Shown here: positions 48,264 to 57,315 of the stretch, piece by piece | How positions within the stretch are numbered: position 1 is the stretch's first letter | Layout: every line of letters starts with the position of its first letter | Source of the DNA: Tabrizicola caldifontis | GTDB taxonomy: Bacteria > Pseudomonadota > Alphaproteobacteria > Rhodobacterales > Rhodobacteraceae | NCBI RefSeq assembly: GCF_004762095.1 | Contig: NZ_SIJH01000015.1 | Location: forward strand, 1 to 64,000 | Direction of reading: 5' to 3' | DNA length: 64,000 bases | The notes under the pieces: generated by a model | Told to the model about the DNA's origin: nothing | Database searches by the model: none | The model's input: only the letters and a program-made list of their open reading frames with translations | Position numbers and translations under genes: made by a program

Positions 48264-48827
48264 ATGGATTTCAGCTGGTCCGAGCTTCTGGTCATCGGGA
48301 TCGTTGCGCTGATCTTCATCGGTCCGAAGGACTTGCCCGGTATGTTCCAGCAGTTCGGCCGTTTCATGGCCAAGGTGCGGGCCATGGGGCGCGAGTTCAG
48401 TCGGGCGATGGAAGAGGCAGCAAAGGAGACCGGCGTCAAGGAGGTGGCGGCGGATCTGAAGAAGGTCGCCAATCCCAAGTCAATGGGGCTGGACGCGGTC
48501 AAGTCGGCTGCGGACAAGTTCGAGAAGTGGGATCCGCTGAAGCCTGCGGCGAAGCCGGCAGCGACCGGCACCGCACCGCTGACCCCACCACCGATGCCGG
48601 CCGCTGCGGCCGCTGTCGCTTCGGCTGCTGCTGCGGCGGCGCCGGGATCTGCGACGGCAGCCTTGGCCGAGACGGTGGCGGCGAAGAAGGCGGCGGCGGC
48701 AGAAAAGGCGGCGGCCATCCGCGCGGCGCGCGAGGCCCCGGTTTCCGCAGCAGCCGAGCCGCCGACGCCAAAGCGGGGCGGCCGGGTGCGCAAGAAGGCC
48801 GAAAGCGGCACGGGTGAGGGCGCATGA
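48264..48827 (+). CDS. tatB: TatB, twin-arginine translocase receptor subunit
   Basis: 187 residues. N-terminal membrane helix with the conserved Glu (MDFSWSELLVIGIVALIFIGPKDLP), amphipathic helix (FGRFMAKVRAMGREFSRAMEEAAKE), and a long Ala/Pro/Lys-rich disordered C-terminal tail. With TatC it forms the receptor for RR signal peptides. Stop overlaps tatC. Confidence 0.94.
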   Translation: MDFSWSELLVIGIVALIFIGPKDLPGMFQQFGRFMAKVRAMGREFSRAMEEAAKETGVKEVAADLKKVANPKSMGLDAVKSAADKFEKWDPLKPAAKPAATGTAPLTPPPMPAAAAAVASAAAAAAPGSATAALAETVAAKKAAAAEKAAAIRAAREAPVSAAAEPPTPKRGGRVRKKAESGTGEGA

Positions 48828-49720
48828 GCGCGAAGGACGAGATTGACGACAGCTCGGCCCCGCTGGTCGAGCATCTGGCGGAACTGCGCAACCGGCTGAT
48901 CTGGTCGGTTTCGGCGTTCATCGTGGCGATGCTGGCCTGTTTCATCGTGGCCGACCCGATCCTTGATTTCCTGCTGCGCCCGATCGAGCAGGCGATGCGC
49001 GATCTGGGCAACCCGAACCCGGTGATGCAATACACCGCCCCACAGGAGTATTTCTTCACGCTGGTCCACATCTCGGTCGTGGCCGGGCTGATGGTCAGCT
49101 TTCCGGTCATTGCCTACCAGCTGTGGCGGTTCGTCGCACCAGGGCTTTACCGCAGCGAGAAGCAGGCATTCCTGCCGTTCCTGATCGCCTCGCCCGCGTT
49201 GTTCCTGCTGGGCGCGACTTTTGCGCATTATGTGGTCACGCCCATCGCGATGCGGTTCTTCCTGGGGTTCGCGGACAGCGCCTCGCTTCTGTCGGTGCTG
49301 GCACCGCTGGTCATCGACACCCAGGCCGATGTGCCGGTGGCTGTGCCGAGCGAGGGGATCGAGATCGTCTTCCAGGGCAAGGTGAACGAGACGCTGGACA
49401 TCAGCCTGAAGCTGATCATCGCCTTCGGTCTGTGTTTCCAGCTGCCGGTGCTTCTGACGCTGATGGGCAAGGCGGGGCTGGCTACTTCCGCAGGGCTGGC
49501 GGGGATGCGGAAATATGCGATCGTGCTGATCCTCGTTGTGGCCGCGCTGGTCACCCCCCCCGATGTGATGAGCCAGCTGATCCTGTTCTTCGCGGTCTAC
49601 CCGCTCTATGAGGTGTCTATCTTCATGATCCGCCGCATCGAGAAGAAGCGTGAGGCGGAACTGCGCGCCGAGGGTCTGTGGGACGAGGACGAGGCAGACG
49701 AGACGGAGAAGCAGGCGTGA
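48824..49720 (+). CDS. tatC: TatC, twin-arginine translocase core subunit
   Basis: 298 residues, six membrane helices. The N-terminal signature LVEHLAELRNRLIWSV, and FYxxLxxP-like PQEYFFTLVHISVVAG. A periplasmic insertion (about 165-190) is longer than in E. coli TatC. The C-terminal tail is Glu-rich (EADETEKQA). GTGA overlap with the DUF815 gene. Confidence 0.95.
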   Translation: MSAKDEIDDSSAPLVEHLAELRNRLIWSVSAFIVAMLACFIVADPILDFLLRPIEQAMRDLGNPNPVMQYTAPQEYFFTLVHISVVAGLMVSFPVIAYQLWRFVAPGLYRSEKQAFLPFLIASPALFLLGATFAHYVVTPIAMRFFLGFADSASLLSVLAPLVIDTQADVPVAVPSEGIEIVFQGKVNETLDISLKLIIAFGLCFQLPVLLTLMGKAGLATSAGLAGMRKYAIVLILVVAALVTPPDVMSQLILFFAVYPLYEVSIFMIRRIEKKREAELRAEGLWDEDEADETEKQA

Positions 49721-50556
49721 CTGACGCACTGGAACGGATTGCCGCCGCGTTGGAGCGGCTGGCGCCGGCGCCGATGCCCGCGCCGGATTTCGCCGCCGAG
49801 GCCTTCGTCTGGCATACAGGCCCCGACCGTCTGGAGCCTGTGAAGCGCGTCGCACGGGTGGATCTGTCTTTGCTTGTGGGTGTCAACCGGTCGCGCGATA
49901 CCCTGCTGGAAAACACCCGGCATTTCGCCGCCGGATTGCCTGCGAACAATGCGCTGCTCTGGGGTGCGCGGGGGATGGGCAAGTCAAGCCTCGTGAAGGC
50001 CGTGCATGCGAAGGTGCGTTCGGAAGGGCACGACCTGAAGATTGTGGAACTGAGCCGCGAGGATCTGCCCAGCGTCCAGCGGCTTCTGGCGCATCTGCGC
50101 GAAGCGCCATACCAGTTCCTGCTGTTCTGCGACGACCTGTCCTTCAGTCATGATGATCAGCACTACAAGAGCCTGAAGGCGGTACTTGACGGCGGGATCG
50201 AGGGGCGGCCGGAGAACGTTTTGTTCTACGCGACCTCGAACCGCCGCCACCTGATGCCCCGCGACATGATCGAGAACGAACGCTCCACCGCGATCAACCC
50301 TTCGGAGGCGGTGGAAGAGAAGGTTTCCCTCAGCGACCGCTTCGGCCTGTGGCTGGGTTTCCATCCCTGCAGCCAGGACGAATACCTGGAGATGATCCGC
50401 GGCTACTGCGCCGCCCATGGGGTGCGCGTGCCGGAGGAAAGGCTGCACGCCGAGGCGGTGGAATGGCAGGCCACGCGGGGCGCAAGGTCTGGCCGGGTGG
50501 CATGGCAGTTCTTCTGTGACCTCGCGGCGCGTGAAGGCGTGCGGGTCGCGGTCTGA
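49717..50556 (+). CDS. DUF815-family AAA ATPase
   Basis: 279 residues from a GTG overlapping the tatC stop. P-loop GARGMGKSSLVKAV (about 87-100), Walker B LFCDDLSF, sensor-like FYATSNRRHLMP, and VSLSDRFGLWLGFHPCSQDEYL are the DUF815 pattern. These AAA+ proteins often follow tat genes or stand alone in alphaproteobacteria; function unknown. Possible partner protein not visible. Confidence 0.8.
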   Translation: MTDALERIAAALERLAPAPMPAPDFAAEAFVWHTGPDRLEPVKRVARVDLSLLVGVNRSRDTLLENTRHFAAGLPANNALLWGARGMGKSSLVKAVHAKVRSEGHDLKIVELSREDLPSVQRLLAHLREAPYQFLLFCDDLSFSHDDQHYKSLKAVLDGGIEGRPENVLFYATSNRRHLMPRDMIENERSTAINPSEAVEEKVSLSDRFGLWLGFHPCSQDEYLEMIRGYCAAHGVRVPEERLHAEAVEWQATRGARSGRVAWQFFCDLAAREGVRVAV

Positions 50557-50677
50557 TCCCCGCCAGGCATTCCGGCGCAGATCCCCTTCTTGCGGCTTCG
50601 TCTGTTCGTCGTGCGGCCGCCTCGTGTGACCGCGCCGAGATAAGTTACGAACTCATCGACGAGCGTTTCGCGCCGGA

Positions 50678-51841
50678 CTATCGCAGGTACGTCATCGGGT
50701 CGATGCTGTCCACGCCCTTCCTGATCTCGAAATGCAGGAAGGCAGGATCAGCCTTGCGCACCACGCCGATGGCCTGCCCGCGGCTGACCGTATCGCCCTT
50801 TTTCACCTTCAGCGCGTCAAGGCCGGCATAAACGGTAAGCAGTCCGCCATCGTGCCGTATCACCACGATCGGCACCTGATCGGTGTCGCGGGTAACGGCG
50901 GCGACGGTGCCGGCGGCTGCGGCCACAACAGGGGTTCCGGCGGGGGCGGCGATGTCGATGCCCTGGTTCGTGCGCTTGTCGTAGCCGCGGATGATCTTGC
51001 CCTGCACAGGCATGCCGAATTTCGAGGCCGAGGCCGCAGTGGCCTGTGCGCCAAGGTCGGGCGAGGGCGGCGTCTCCTTGGGTTTTGCCGCCGCAGGGGT
51101 GGTCTTTTCGTCCGGCAGGGGCTTGGCAGCCGAGGGCGGCTCGGGCGTCGGGCTGCCGGCGCCGGGCGGAGTGGGCACAGGTTCGGGGTTCGGGGCGGGC
51201 CCGGTGGCGATGGGGATGATCAGGGTTTGGCCCTCGCGCACGGCCATGTCGGGGCCCAGCTGGTTCCAGTCGGCCAGCGCCTTGGCCGAGACATTGTAGG
51301 TGCGCGCGATGGTGAAGGCGGTTTCGCCCCGCGCGACGCGGTGGGTTGCAGGCTGGTTCGGGATCGGTTTCGAGGCCGATGGTGCTGGCGTGGCCGGGCC
51401 GACCGAGTCCAGCGCTGTGGTTGCGATGGCCGAGATGTCAACGCCGCCGCTGACGGGTGCGCTGCCGCCTATGGTCGCGGGCTGGGGTGTGGCGGCGACG
51501 CGGCGGGGCAGCAACAGCAGCTCGCCCTCGCGCAGCGGATCGGTTGGCCGCAACGCGTTGGTCTGGGCAAGTTCGGTTGCGTTCAGGCCCAGACGACCGG
51601 CCATGGACACCACGGTTTCACCGCGCCGGGCCTTGGCAAGCTGGTAGTCGGGGTAGGAAAGGATGCCATTGGAGTCCGGGGTCGGCGCCCGTGCCGTGGC
51701 CTGACGTGCGGCGTCTGCGGTGCTGCCGCCGTTCCCCCGCAGATCCCAGTCCATCTCGCCGGTGTTCACGCAGGCCGAAAGCGCAAGCGCGCTGGCCCCC
51801 AGCACGAGTGTCGTCCGCAGGGTTCTGCCGATGGTGCGCAT
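50678..51841 (-). CDS. nlpD: NlpD-like lipoprotein: two LysM domains and degenerate LytM (M23)
   Basis: 387 residues from the ATG at 51841; ATGs at 51856 and 51895 are alternatives. Lipoprotein signal with lipobox LSAC. Two LysM domains (QLAKARRGETVVSMAGRLG; HRVARGETAFTIARTYNVS), a Pro/Ala linker, and a C-terminal LytM domain (GKIIRGYDKRTNQGIDIAAPAGTPV). The HxxxD zinc ligand is Asn (NQGID) and the HxH is FLH, so it should be inactive and act as an amidase activator in cell division. Third in surE-pcm-nlpD. Confidence 0.88.
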   Translation of the reverse strand: MRTIGRTLRTTLVLGASALALSACVNTGEMDWDLRGNGGSTADAARQATARAPTPDSNGILSYPDYQLAKARRGETVVSMAGRLGLNATELAQTNALRPTDPLREGELLLLPRRVAATPQPATIGGSAPVSGGVDISAIATTALDSVGPATPAPSASKPIPNQPATHRVARGETAFTIARTYNVSAKALADWNQLGPDMAVREGQTLIIPIATGPAPNPEPVPTPPGAGSPTPEPPSAAKPLPDEKTTPAAAKPKETPPSPDLGAQATAASASKFGMPVQGKIIRGYDKRTNQGIDIAAPAGTPVVAAAAGTVAAVTRDTDQVPIVVIRHDGGLLTVYAGLDALKVKKGDTVSRGQAIGVVRKADPAFLHFEIRKGVDSIDPMTYLR

Positions 51842-51896
51842 TCCGTCCCGCCTCATTGCTCGACTGCTTCCGGGTTTGCCCGGCTGGTCTGCCATA

Positions 51897-52565
51897 CTAC
51901 TCGGACCCCAGCCCCTCTACCAGTGGCACAAAGCGCACCGGGCGGAGTTCCTCGTAATCAAACCCGCGTGAGGTGCGGGTGACCTTGATCAGGCTTTGCA
52001 CCGTATCCGACTGGCCTACGGGCAGAACCATGATGCCGCCGGGCTTGAGCTGTTCCAAAAGCGGGCCGGGCGGGTCTTCGGCGGCGGCGGTCACGAGGAT
52101 GCGGTCGAAGGGCGCCTGCTCCGGCAGACCGAACGAGCCGTCGGCCGCGATGGCGGTGATGTTGGTGATGTCCAGCTGACGGAACAGATCGGTCGCCTCG
52201 CGTACCAGACGACGGTAGCGGTCAACCGTATAGACCCTGCGGGCGAGCTGCGCCAGGATCGCGGCCTGGTAGCCCGAGCCGGTGCCGACCTCCAGCACGG
52301 TGTCGCGGGGAGTGACGTTCAGCGCCTGGGTCATCAGTCCCACCACCGAAGGCTGGCTGATCGTCTGACCGCAGGCGATGGGAAGGGGCATGTCCTCGTA
52401 GGCGCGCCCGGCAAAGATGCCGCGGACGAAAAGACCGCGGTCAACCATTTCCATCGCGGTCAGCACGCGGGTGTCGGTCACGCCGCGTGATCGGAGGGCA
52501 AAGAGGAAGCGCATCTTGCGTTCTGCAAGCGTTTCGGAGGGGTTGTCGTCCTCCGTCCCTGTCAT
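51897..52565 (-). CDS. pcm: Pcm, protein-L-isoaspartate O-methyltransferase
   Basis: 222 residues. SAM-dependent methyltransferase that marks isoaspartate for repair: motif [19 protein letters not shown], the preceding [17 protein letters not shown] typical of PIMT, and [24 protein letters not shown]. Overlaps surE by four bases (ATGA). Confidence 0.94.
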   Translation of the reverse strand: MTGTEDDNPSETLAERKMRFLFALRSRGVTDTRVLTAMEMVDRGLFVRGIFAGRAYEDMPLPIACGQTISQPSVVGLMTQALNVTPRDTVLEVGTGSGYQAAILAQLARRVYTVDRYRRLVREATDLFRQLDITNITAIAADGSFGLPEQAPFDRILVTAAAEDPPGPLLEQLKPGGIMVLPVGQSDTVQSLIKVTRTSRGFDYEELRPVRFVPLVEGLGSE

Positions 52566-53350
52566 GAGGCAAGCCGCCGTTCCAGATCGGCCAGCAGGTC
52601 ATGCGCGGTCAGGTCGGCGCGCATCGGCGTGACCGAAATCCAGCCGTCAAGATTCACCGCCGCGTCCGAGCCGGGCAGCGTGGGCGTGTGCTGGTGGCCC
52701 CCCTTGATCCACAGGAACTTGCGGCCCGATGGCGAAAGATGAGGTTCCACCGAAAACGAAGTGTCGCGGCGGAACCCCTGGGGGGCGACCCTGGTTCCGC
52801 GCGTCGCGCTGGCGGGAAGGGGCGGAAAGTTGATGTTGTAGAACACGCGGTAGTCGTCCTGCGTCCAGACCCCCTTGTCCAGCAACGCACGGATCACCGC
52901 GGCACCGTGGACGCGGGCGCTTTCGAACGGATCGGCCAGCACCACGTTCTCCGGTCCGAAGAACTGCGACAGCGCAATGGCAGGAACCCCTTGCAGCGCG
53001 GCTTCCATCGCCCCGCCGATGGTGCCGGAGTAAAGCACGTTCTCGGCCGCGTTGTTGCCGCGGTTCACGCCCGAAAGCACGAGGTCGGGCTTCGCCCCGT
53101 CCAGCACGTCATAGATCGCGGCCAGCACGCAGTCGGCCGGGCTGCCTTCAGCGGCAAAGCGGCGGGGGCCAAGCTCGGCGATCATCATCGGATGGGTGTA
53201 GCTGATGCAATGCGCGACGCCCGATTGCTCGAAGGCGGGGGCAACGGTCCAGACCTCGCCCCCTGGCCCGGCGATTTCTGTGGCAATTGCGGTCAAGACC
53301 TCAAGGCCGGGTGCGTTGATGCCGTCGTCGTTGGTGATCAGGATGCGCAT
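52562..53350 (-). CDS. surE: SurE, 5'/3'-nucleotidase
   Basis: 262 residues; ATG at 53350 after GGGGGA. Metal site NDDGINAPG at residues 6-14, Ser in [12 protein letters not shown], and [25 protein letters not shown]. Stationary-phase survival phosphatase acting on nucleoside monophosphates. First gene of surE-pcm-nlpD, the same order as in enterics. Confidence 0.95.
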   Translation of the reverse strand: MRILITNDDGINAPGLEVLTAIATEIAGPGGEVWTVAPAFEQSGVAHCISYTHPMMIAELGPRRFAAEGSPADCVLAAIYDVLDGAKPDLVLSGVNRGNNAAENVLYSGTIGGAMEAALQGVPAIALSQFFGPENVVLADPFESARVHGAAVIRALLDKGVWTQDDYRVFYNINFPPLPASATRGTRVAPQGFRRDTSFSVEPHLSPSGRKFLWIKGGHQHTPTLPGSDAAVNLDGWISVTPMRADLTAHDLLADLERRLAS

Positions 53351-53483
53351 GGGTCCCCCGTGATCCCCCCTGATTAGACGACAGGCGCCCACCCTTCAAG
53401 GCGCCATGCCGGGCCAGCATTCACGCAGGAAAGACTTGCACGAGGCCGAATTGCACGCTCAGATAACAATAACAGGGGGGCGC

Positions 53484-54254
53484 ATGGCAGAGACATCGGC
53501 AAGGCCCGAGGCGATCCGGGTCGAGGACCTGCACAAGAGCTTTGGCGCGCATGAGGTGCTGAAGGGCGTGTCGCTGACTGCGCGCGAGGGTGACGTGGTG
53601 GCGATCATTGGCGGCTCGGGTTCGGGCAAGTCCACGATGCTGCGCTGCATCAACTTTCTGGAAACGCCGTCGTCGGGCCGGATCACCGTCGCCGGGGAGC
53701 CGGTGGCGATGCGGGCGGACGGAAGCCCCGCCGACCGGCGGCAGATCGAGCGGATCCGCCAGTCGCTGGGGATGGTGTTCCAGTCCTTCAACCTGTGGAC
53801 CCACCGCACCGTTCTGGAGAACCTGATCGAGGTGCCGGTGCATGTTCTGAAGACCCCGAAGGAGGAGGCAGTGGAGCGTGCCCGCAAGCTTCTGGCGCGG
53901 GTCGGGCTGGCCGAGAAGGAGGCGGCCTATCCCGCCTTCATGTCGGGCGGCCAGCAGCAGCGCGCCGCCATAGCGCGGGCGCTGTGCATGGAGCCCAAGG
54001 CGATGCTGTTCGACGAGCCGACCAGCGCCCTGGACCCCGAGCTTGTGGGCGAGGTCCTGCAGGTGATCCGGGGGCTGGCCGACGAGGGCCGGACGATGAT
54101 CCTAGTCACGCACGAGATGAAATTCGCCCGCGAGGTCGCCGACCATGTGATCTATCTGCACAACGGCCGGATCGAGGAGGAAGGGCCGCCCGATGCGCTG
54201 TTCGGGGCGCCCAGATCCGAGCGGCTGAAACAGTTTCTCAAATCCGTCGCATGA
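53484..54254 (+). CDS. Polar amino acid ABC transporter ATPase
   Basis: 256 residues. PAAT-family ATPase close to HisP/OccP: Walker A GGSGSGKSTMLRC, insertion RADGSPADRRQIERIRQSLGMVFQSFNLW typical of HisP, signature MSGGQQQRAAIARAL, Walker B AMLFDEPTSALD, H-loop LVTHEMKFA. First of four genes for a binding-protein-dependent importer; likely substrates are basic amino acids or opines by family resemblance. Confidence 0.9.
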   Translation: MAETSARPEAIRVEDLHKSFGAHEVLKGVSLTAREGDVVAIIGGSGSGKSTMLRCINFLETPSSGRITVAGEPVAMRADGSPADRRQIERIRQSLGMVFQSFNLWTHRTVLENLIEVPVHVLKTPKEEAVERARKLLARVGLAEKEAAYPAFMSGGQQQRAAIARALCMEPKAMLFDEPTSALDPELVGEVLQVIRGLADEGRTMILVTHEMKFAREVADHVIYLHNGRIEEEGPPDALFGAPRSERLKQFLKSVA

Positions 54255-54285
54255 GACGGCGGAACCAACCAGCAAGGAGACATCA

Positions 54286-55053
54286 ATGAAGATCAGAACC
54301 CTCGCCGCTGCGCTGCTGCTGATGGCCGCCCCAGTCGCCGCGCAGGACGTGAAGGTCGGCATCGCGGCCGAACCCTATCCGCCCTTCGCAAGCCCCGATG
54401 CCTCCGGCAACTGGGTCGGCTGGGAGGTCGAGATCATCAATGCGGTCTGTGCCGCTGCCGAGATGAACTGCGTCATCACGCCGGTGGCCTGGGACGGGAT
54501 CATCCCTTCGCTGACCTCGGGCCAGATCGATGCGATCATGGCCTCGATGTCGATCACTGAAGAGCGGATGAAGACCATCGACTTCAGCGACAAGTATTAC
54601 AACACGCCCACGGTGATCGCGGCCGCCAAGGGATCGGGCATCACGCCGACGCCCGAGGGGCTTGCCGGAAAGGTCATCGGCGTCCAGGTGGCCACGATCC
54701 ACGAGGCCTATGTGAACAAGCACTTCGCCGGCTCGGCGGCCGAGATCAAGGTCTATCAGACCCAGGACGAGGCGAACCAGGATCTTGCGGCGGGCCGGAT
54801 AGATGCGACACAGGCCGACAGCATCGCGCTTGATGCCTTCATTGCCTCGGACATCGGGGCGGCCTGCTGCGAGATCGTGGGCGCGGTGGCCGACGACCCA
54901 GAGGTTCTGGGTCTTGGCGTGGGCGTGGGCTTGCGCAAGGGCGAGGACGAACTGAAGGCGAAGTTCAACGCCGGTATCGCCAAGATCCGCGAGGACGGGA
55001 CCTACGACAAGATCACGGCGCAGTATTTCGCCTCGTCGATCTACGGCGAATGA
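54286..55053 (+). CDS. Polar amino acid ABC transporter, periplasmic binding protein
   Basis: 255 residues. Sec signal peptide (MKIRTLAAALLLMAAPVAAQ), then a family 3 solute-binding fold: VGIAAEPYPPFASPDASG, GWEVEIINAVCAAAEMNC, and DGIIPSLTSGQIDAIMASMSITEERMKTIDFSDKYY. Two cysteines (CAAAEMNC) may pair, as in HisJ/LAO proteins. Starts 31 bases after the ATPase with AAGGAG. Substrate not readable beyond polar or basic amino acid. Confidence 0.9.
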   Translation: MKIRTLAAALLLMAAPVAAQDVKVGIAAEPYPPFASPDASGNWVGWEVEIINAVCAAAEMNCVITPVAWDGIIPSLTSGQIDAIMASMSITEERMKTIDFSDKYYNTPTVIAAAKGSGITPTPEGLAGKVIGVQVATIHEAYVNKHFAGSAAEIKVYQTQDEANQDLAAGRIDATQADSIALDAFIASDIGAACCEIVGAVADDPEVLGLGVGVGLRKGEDELKAKFNAGIAKIREDGTYDKITAQYFASSIYGE

Positions 55054-55088
55054 GGCAGGCGCGGGCGTGCGGCTGATGCCGCGACGGA

Positions 55089-55129
55089 TCCCCCACCCCC
55101 ATCCTTTCCCCACGCGGGGGAAGGGAGGC
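55089..55129. repeat. GC-rich palindromic repeat, copy 3
   Basis: CCTTTCCCC (55103-55111) pairs with GGGGGAAGG (55116-55124, one T-G) around loop ACGC, preceded by C-runs as in the copy at 5.1 kb. Confidence 0.6.
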
Positions 55130-55167
55130 GCGCCGACCGGTCGGATGCGCCGGCAAACGGGTGCGGC

Positions 55168-55208
55168 GCTTCCCTCCCCCTGCGTGAGGGAGGGAGAGGG
55201 AGGGGGGG
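55168..55208. repeat. GC-rich palindromic repeat, copy 4 (inverted)
   Basis: CCCTCCC (55172-55178) pairs with GGGAGGG (55188-55194). Read on the minus strand it matches copy 3, so copies 3 and 4 form an inverted pair. Confidence 0.55.
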
Positions 55209-55315
55209 CTGCCGGCCCCCGCGGCGCGCGGGGCGGCCGGCCAGCGGCATTGAGCGCGTGGCGGGGCAAGCCTTGTGTCTCGCCTCTGCGCGCAGGCGCG
55301 CAACCGGCTCGGGCG

Positions 55316-55374
55316 GCGGGGGTTTCCCACCCCCGCATCCCCGTGGACCATTTGCAAGAAGCAAGCTCGGGGGC
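55316..55374. repeat. Dispersed hairpin repeat, copy E
   Basis: Hairpin GCGGGGG (55316-55322) with CCCCCGC (55330-55336), then CATCCCCGTGGACCATTTGC and AAGAAGCAAGC. Plus orientation, directly before the permease start. Confidence 0.65.
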
Positions 55375-55383
55375 GGGCGGGCG

Positions 55384-56115
55384 ATGAGCGGGGCGCTGCT
55401 GTCCTCGACGCTGGAGCTTCTGGCGCTGAACCCGCCGGGCTGGGGGGCGGTGCTTCTCTGGGGCCTCTGGCATTCGGTGCTGATCGCGGCGGGGGCCTTC
55501 GCGCTGGGCCTTGGGATCGGGGTCCTGGGCGCCTATGGCAAGATCTATGGCGGGCCGGTGACGAAGGATCTGCTGGCGGTCTATACTACGGTGGTCCGGG
55601 CCGTGCCGGAGCTGATCCTGATCCTGATCCTGTATTTCGCGGTCACTGATGCGCTGAACCAGATCCTGGTCGCCTTGGGGCGCGAGAAGGTGCAGATCTC
55701 CGGTGTTGCGGCGGGGATCCTGGTCCTGGGCGTGGTGCAGGGGGCCTATGCGACCGAGGTGCTGCGAGGAGCGATCCTGTCGGTGCCGGCGGGGCAGATC
55801 GAGGCCGCTCGCGCCATGGGCATGCCGCCGGTGATGCTGGCGCGACGGGTGACGCTGCCCCTGATGCTGGCGCTGGCCCTGCCGGGGTTGGCGAACCTGT
55901 GGCTGATTGCGACCAAGGACACCGCACTTCTGGCTGTAGTCGGGTTTGCGGAACTGACGCAGGCGACCCGGCAGGCCGCATCGACCACCAAGGCCTTCTT
56001 CACCTTCTACGCGGCGGCCGGCGTGCTGTATCTGGCGGTCTCGCTTGCCTCTACTCTGATCTTCTCGGTGCTGGAACGGCGCGCGCGGCGTGGGCAGAGG
56101 CCGGTGCAGGGATGA
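55384..56115 (+). CDS. Polar amino acid ABC transporter permease 1
   Basis: 243 residues, about five membrane helices, HisQ-like. The EAA loop is GQIEAARAMGMPPVMLARRVTLPLML (about 139-164). TVVRAVPELILILILYF is the typical PAAT N-terminal motif. ATG at 55384. Stop overlaps the second permease ATG, so both are made together as a heterodimer. Confidence 0.9.
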   Translation: MSGALLSSTLELLALNPPGWGAVLLWGLWHSVLIAAGAFALGLGIGVLGAYGKIYGGPVTKDLLAVYTTVVRAVPELILILILYFAVTDALNQILVALGREKVQISGVAAGILVLGVVQGAYATEVLRGAILSVPAGQIEAARAMGMPPVMLARRVTLPLMLALALPGLANLWLIATKDTALLAVVGFAELTQATRQAASTTKAFFTFYAAAGVLYLAVSLASTLIFSVLERRARRGQRPVQG

Positions 56116-56891
56116 TCCGGTCGCTGTTGATCCCCCGGCGGCTGGTGATGCTGGCGATCCTGGCGGTGATGGCCGGGCTGGTCGTGGCCTATGGCCGGTG
56201 GGAGTGGCTGGGCAATCCGAAGTATCAGGCACTGATCGTGCGGGGGATCGGCAACACGCTGATCCTGCTGGTGCTGACCATGGCGATCGGCATGGCGCTG
56301 GCGATCCCGCTGGGCCTGGCGCAGGCGGTGGGACCCTGGTATCTGGCGGTGCCGGCGCGGGTGTTCTGTTCGGTGATCCGGGGTACGCCGCTGCTTCTGC
56401 AGCTGTTTCTGCTGTATTACGGGATCGGAAGCCTGTTCCCCGGCATCCCCGGCATCCGCGACAGCTGGGCATGGCCGATCCTGCGTGATGCCTGGTATTA
56501 TGCCGTGGTCGGTCTGTCGCTGTCGGTCGCGGGTTATGAGGGCGAGGTGATGCGCGGCGCCTTCAAGGCGGTTCCGCACGGCCAGCTTGAGGCCGCGCGG
56601 GCGATGGGAATGCCGCGTTTGACCATCTTTCGCCGCATCTGGCTGCCGCAGGCGCTGCACCGCGTGCTGCCGACCCTGGGCGGCGAGACGGTGTTGCAGC
56701 TGAAGGCGACGCCACTGGTGGCGATGATCACGGTGGTCGATATCTACGCCGTCGCCAGCCGGGTTCGGTCGGAGACACTGATCACCTATGAGCCGCTTCT
56801 GCTGCTTGCGGTCGTGTATCTTGGCATCACCGGGGTGATCGTGACGCTGTTCCGCTGGTTCGAGGGGCGGGTGCCGCAGAGGGTGGCCTGA
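56112..56891 (+). CDS. Polar amino acid ABC transporter permease 2
   Basis: 259 residues, HisM-like. Motif VIRGTPLLLQLFLLYYGIG and EAA loop GQLEAARAMGMPRLTIFRRIWLPQAL. Overlaps permease 1 by four bases. Last gene of the transporter set. Confidence 0.9.
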   Translation: MIRSLLIPRRLVMLAILAVMAGLVVAYGRWEWLGNPKYQALIVRGIGNTLILLVLTMAIGMALAIPLGLAQAVGPWYLAVPARVFCSVIRGTPLLLQLFLLYYGIGSLFPGIPGIRDSWAWPILRDAWYYAVVGLSLSVAGYEGEVMRGAFKAVPHGQLEAARAMGMPRLTIFRRIWLPQALHRVLPTLGGETVLQLKATPLVAMITVVDIYAVASRVRSETLITYEPLLLLAVVYLGITGVIVTLFRWFEGRVPQRVA

Positions 56892-56985
56892 GGCCACGGC
56901 ATTCGGCTGCTTTTGCAGAAGCGGGGCTGGCCGCCCATACGGCAATATCCTGATGGTCGGACTGGTCCGCAGGCAGCAGAGTCAG

Positions 56986-57031
56986 CGGTTGTCGCGGGGG
57001 ATGCCGCAAACAACGGCTGCGACGACAACCG
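56986..57031. repeat. Nested inverted repeat
   Basis: CGGTTGTCG (56986-56994) and CGACAACCG (57023-57031) enclose a second stem, GCCG (57003-57006) with CGGC (57014-57017). It could fold as a branched RNA hairpin or bind a regulator. Confidence 0.45.
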
Positions 57032-57059
57032 TTTACAGCCGCAAACCAGTTCACAGGAT

Positions 57060-57079
57060 TGCCATGAAACTGCATGGCA
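57060..57079. promoter_or_regulatory. Palindrome TGCCATG-N6-CATGGCA
   Basis: Perfect 7-base arms (57060-57066, 57073-57079) with spacer AAACTG, 80 bases before the ATG of a small ORF. The symmetry suits a dimeric regulator site; which gene it serves is unclear. Confidence 0.45.
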
Positions 57080-57159
57080 CTGTCCCGCCCAGGTCATATT
57101 CGGCACAACTTTAGCGGTCATCCTGTGCATGCGGAAAAACCCTGGGGAGGTCTCTGGTC

Positions 57160-57315
57160 ATGGCTTATCTACTTCGATTCTGGATGGTGGCATCCGGCAA
57201 GGCAGAGGATCGGCGACTGCGCCGGATCGCTTTGATCGGGAAGCATCGCCTTGCAGCGGGTAATCCGGCGGTCAGGGTCTTTTCGGCAAGGGCTGGACGG
57301 CCGGGAGCGGCTTGA
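57160..57315 (+). CDS. Possible small ORF, 51 aa
   Basis: ATG at 57160 with a good GGGGAGG at 57144-57150. The peptide is basic (many Arg/Lys) with a short hydrophobic start (MAYLLRFWMVASG). No family recognised, and codon use is only moderately gene-like. The strong ribosome site and the palindrome upstream are the reasons to list it. Confidence 0.25.
   Translation: MAYLLRFWMVASGKAEDRRLRRIALIGKHRLAAGNPAVRVFSARAGRPGAA

Larger units (their letters stand above)
55054..55383. other. Hairpin-rich gap between binding-protein and permease genes
   Basis: 330 bases without a gene. In order it holds two palindromes facing each other (55089-55129, 55168-55208), a very GC-rich inverted stretch (55211-55242), a segment like 5176-5223 (55267-55311) and a dispersed-repeat hairpin (55316-55336). 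Such hairpins may reduce permease expression relative to the binding protein by attenuation or 3'-end protection. Confidence 0.7.

Noticed and set aside
49553-49561. Run of C in tatC as a possible phase-variable site
   Set aside because: It encodes Thr-Pro-Pro in a conserved stretch and the frame stays intact; shorter than the C12 tract and typical for GC-rich coding DNA.
54283-56472. Long minus-strand frame opposite the amino acid ABC transporter
   Set aside because: Antisense shadow of three clear plus-strand genes, with low-complexity Arg/Pro/Gly composition.
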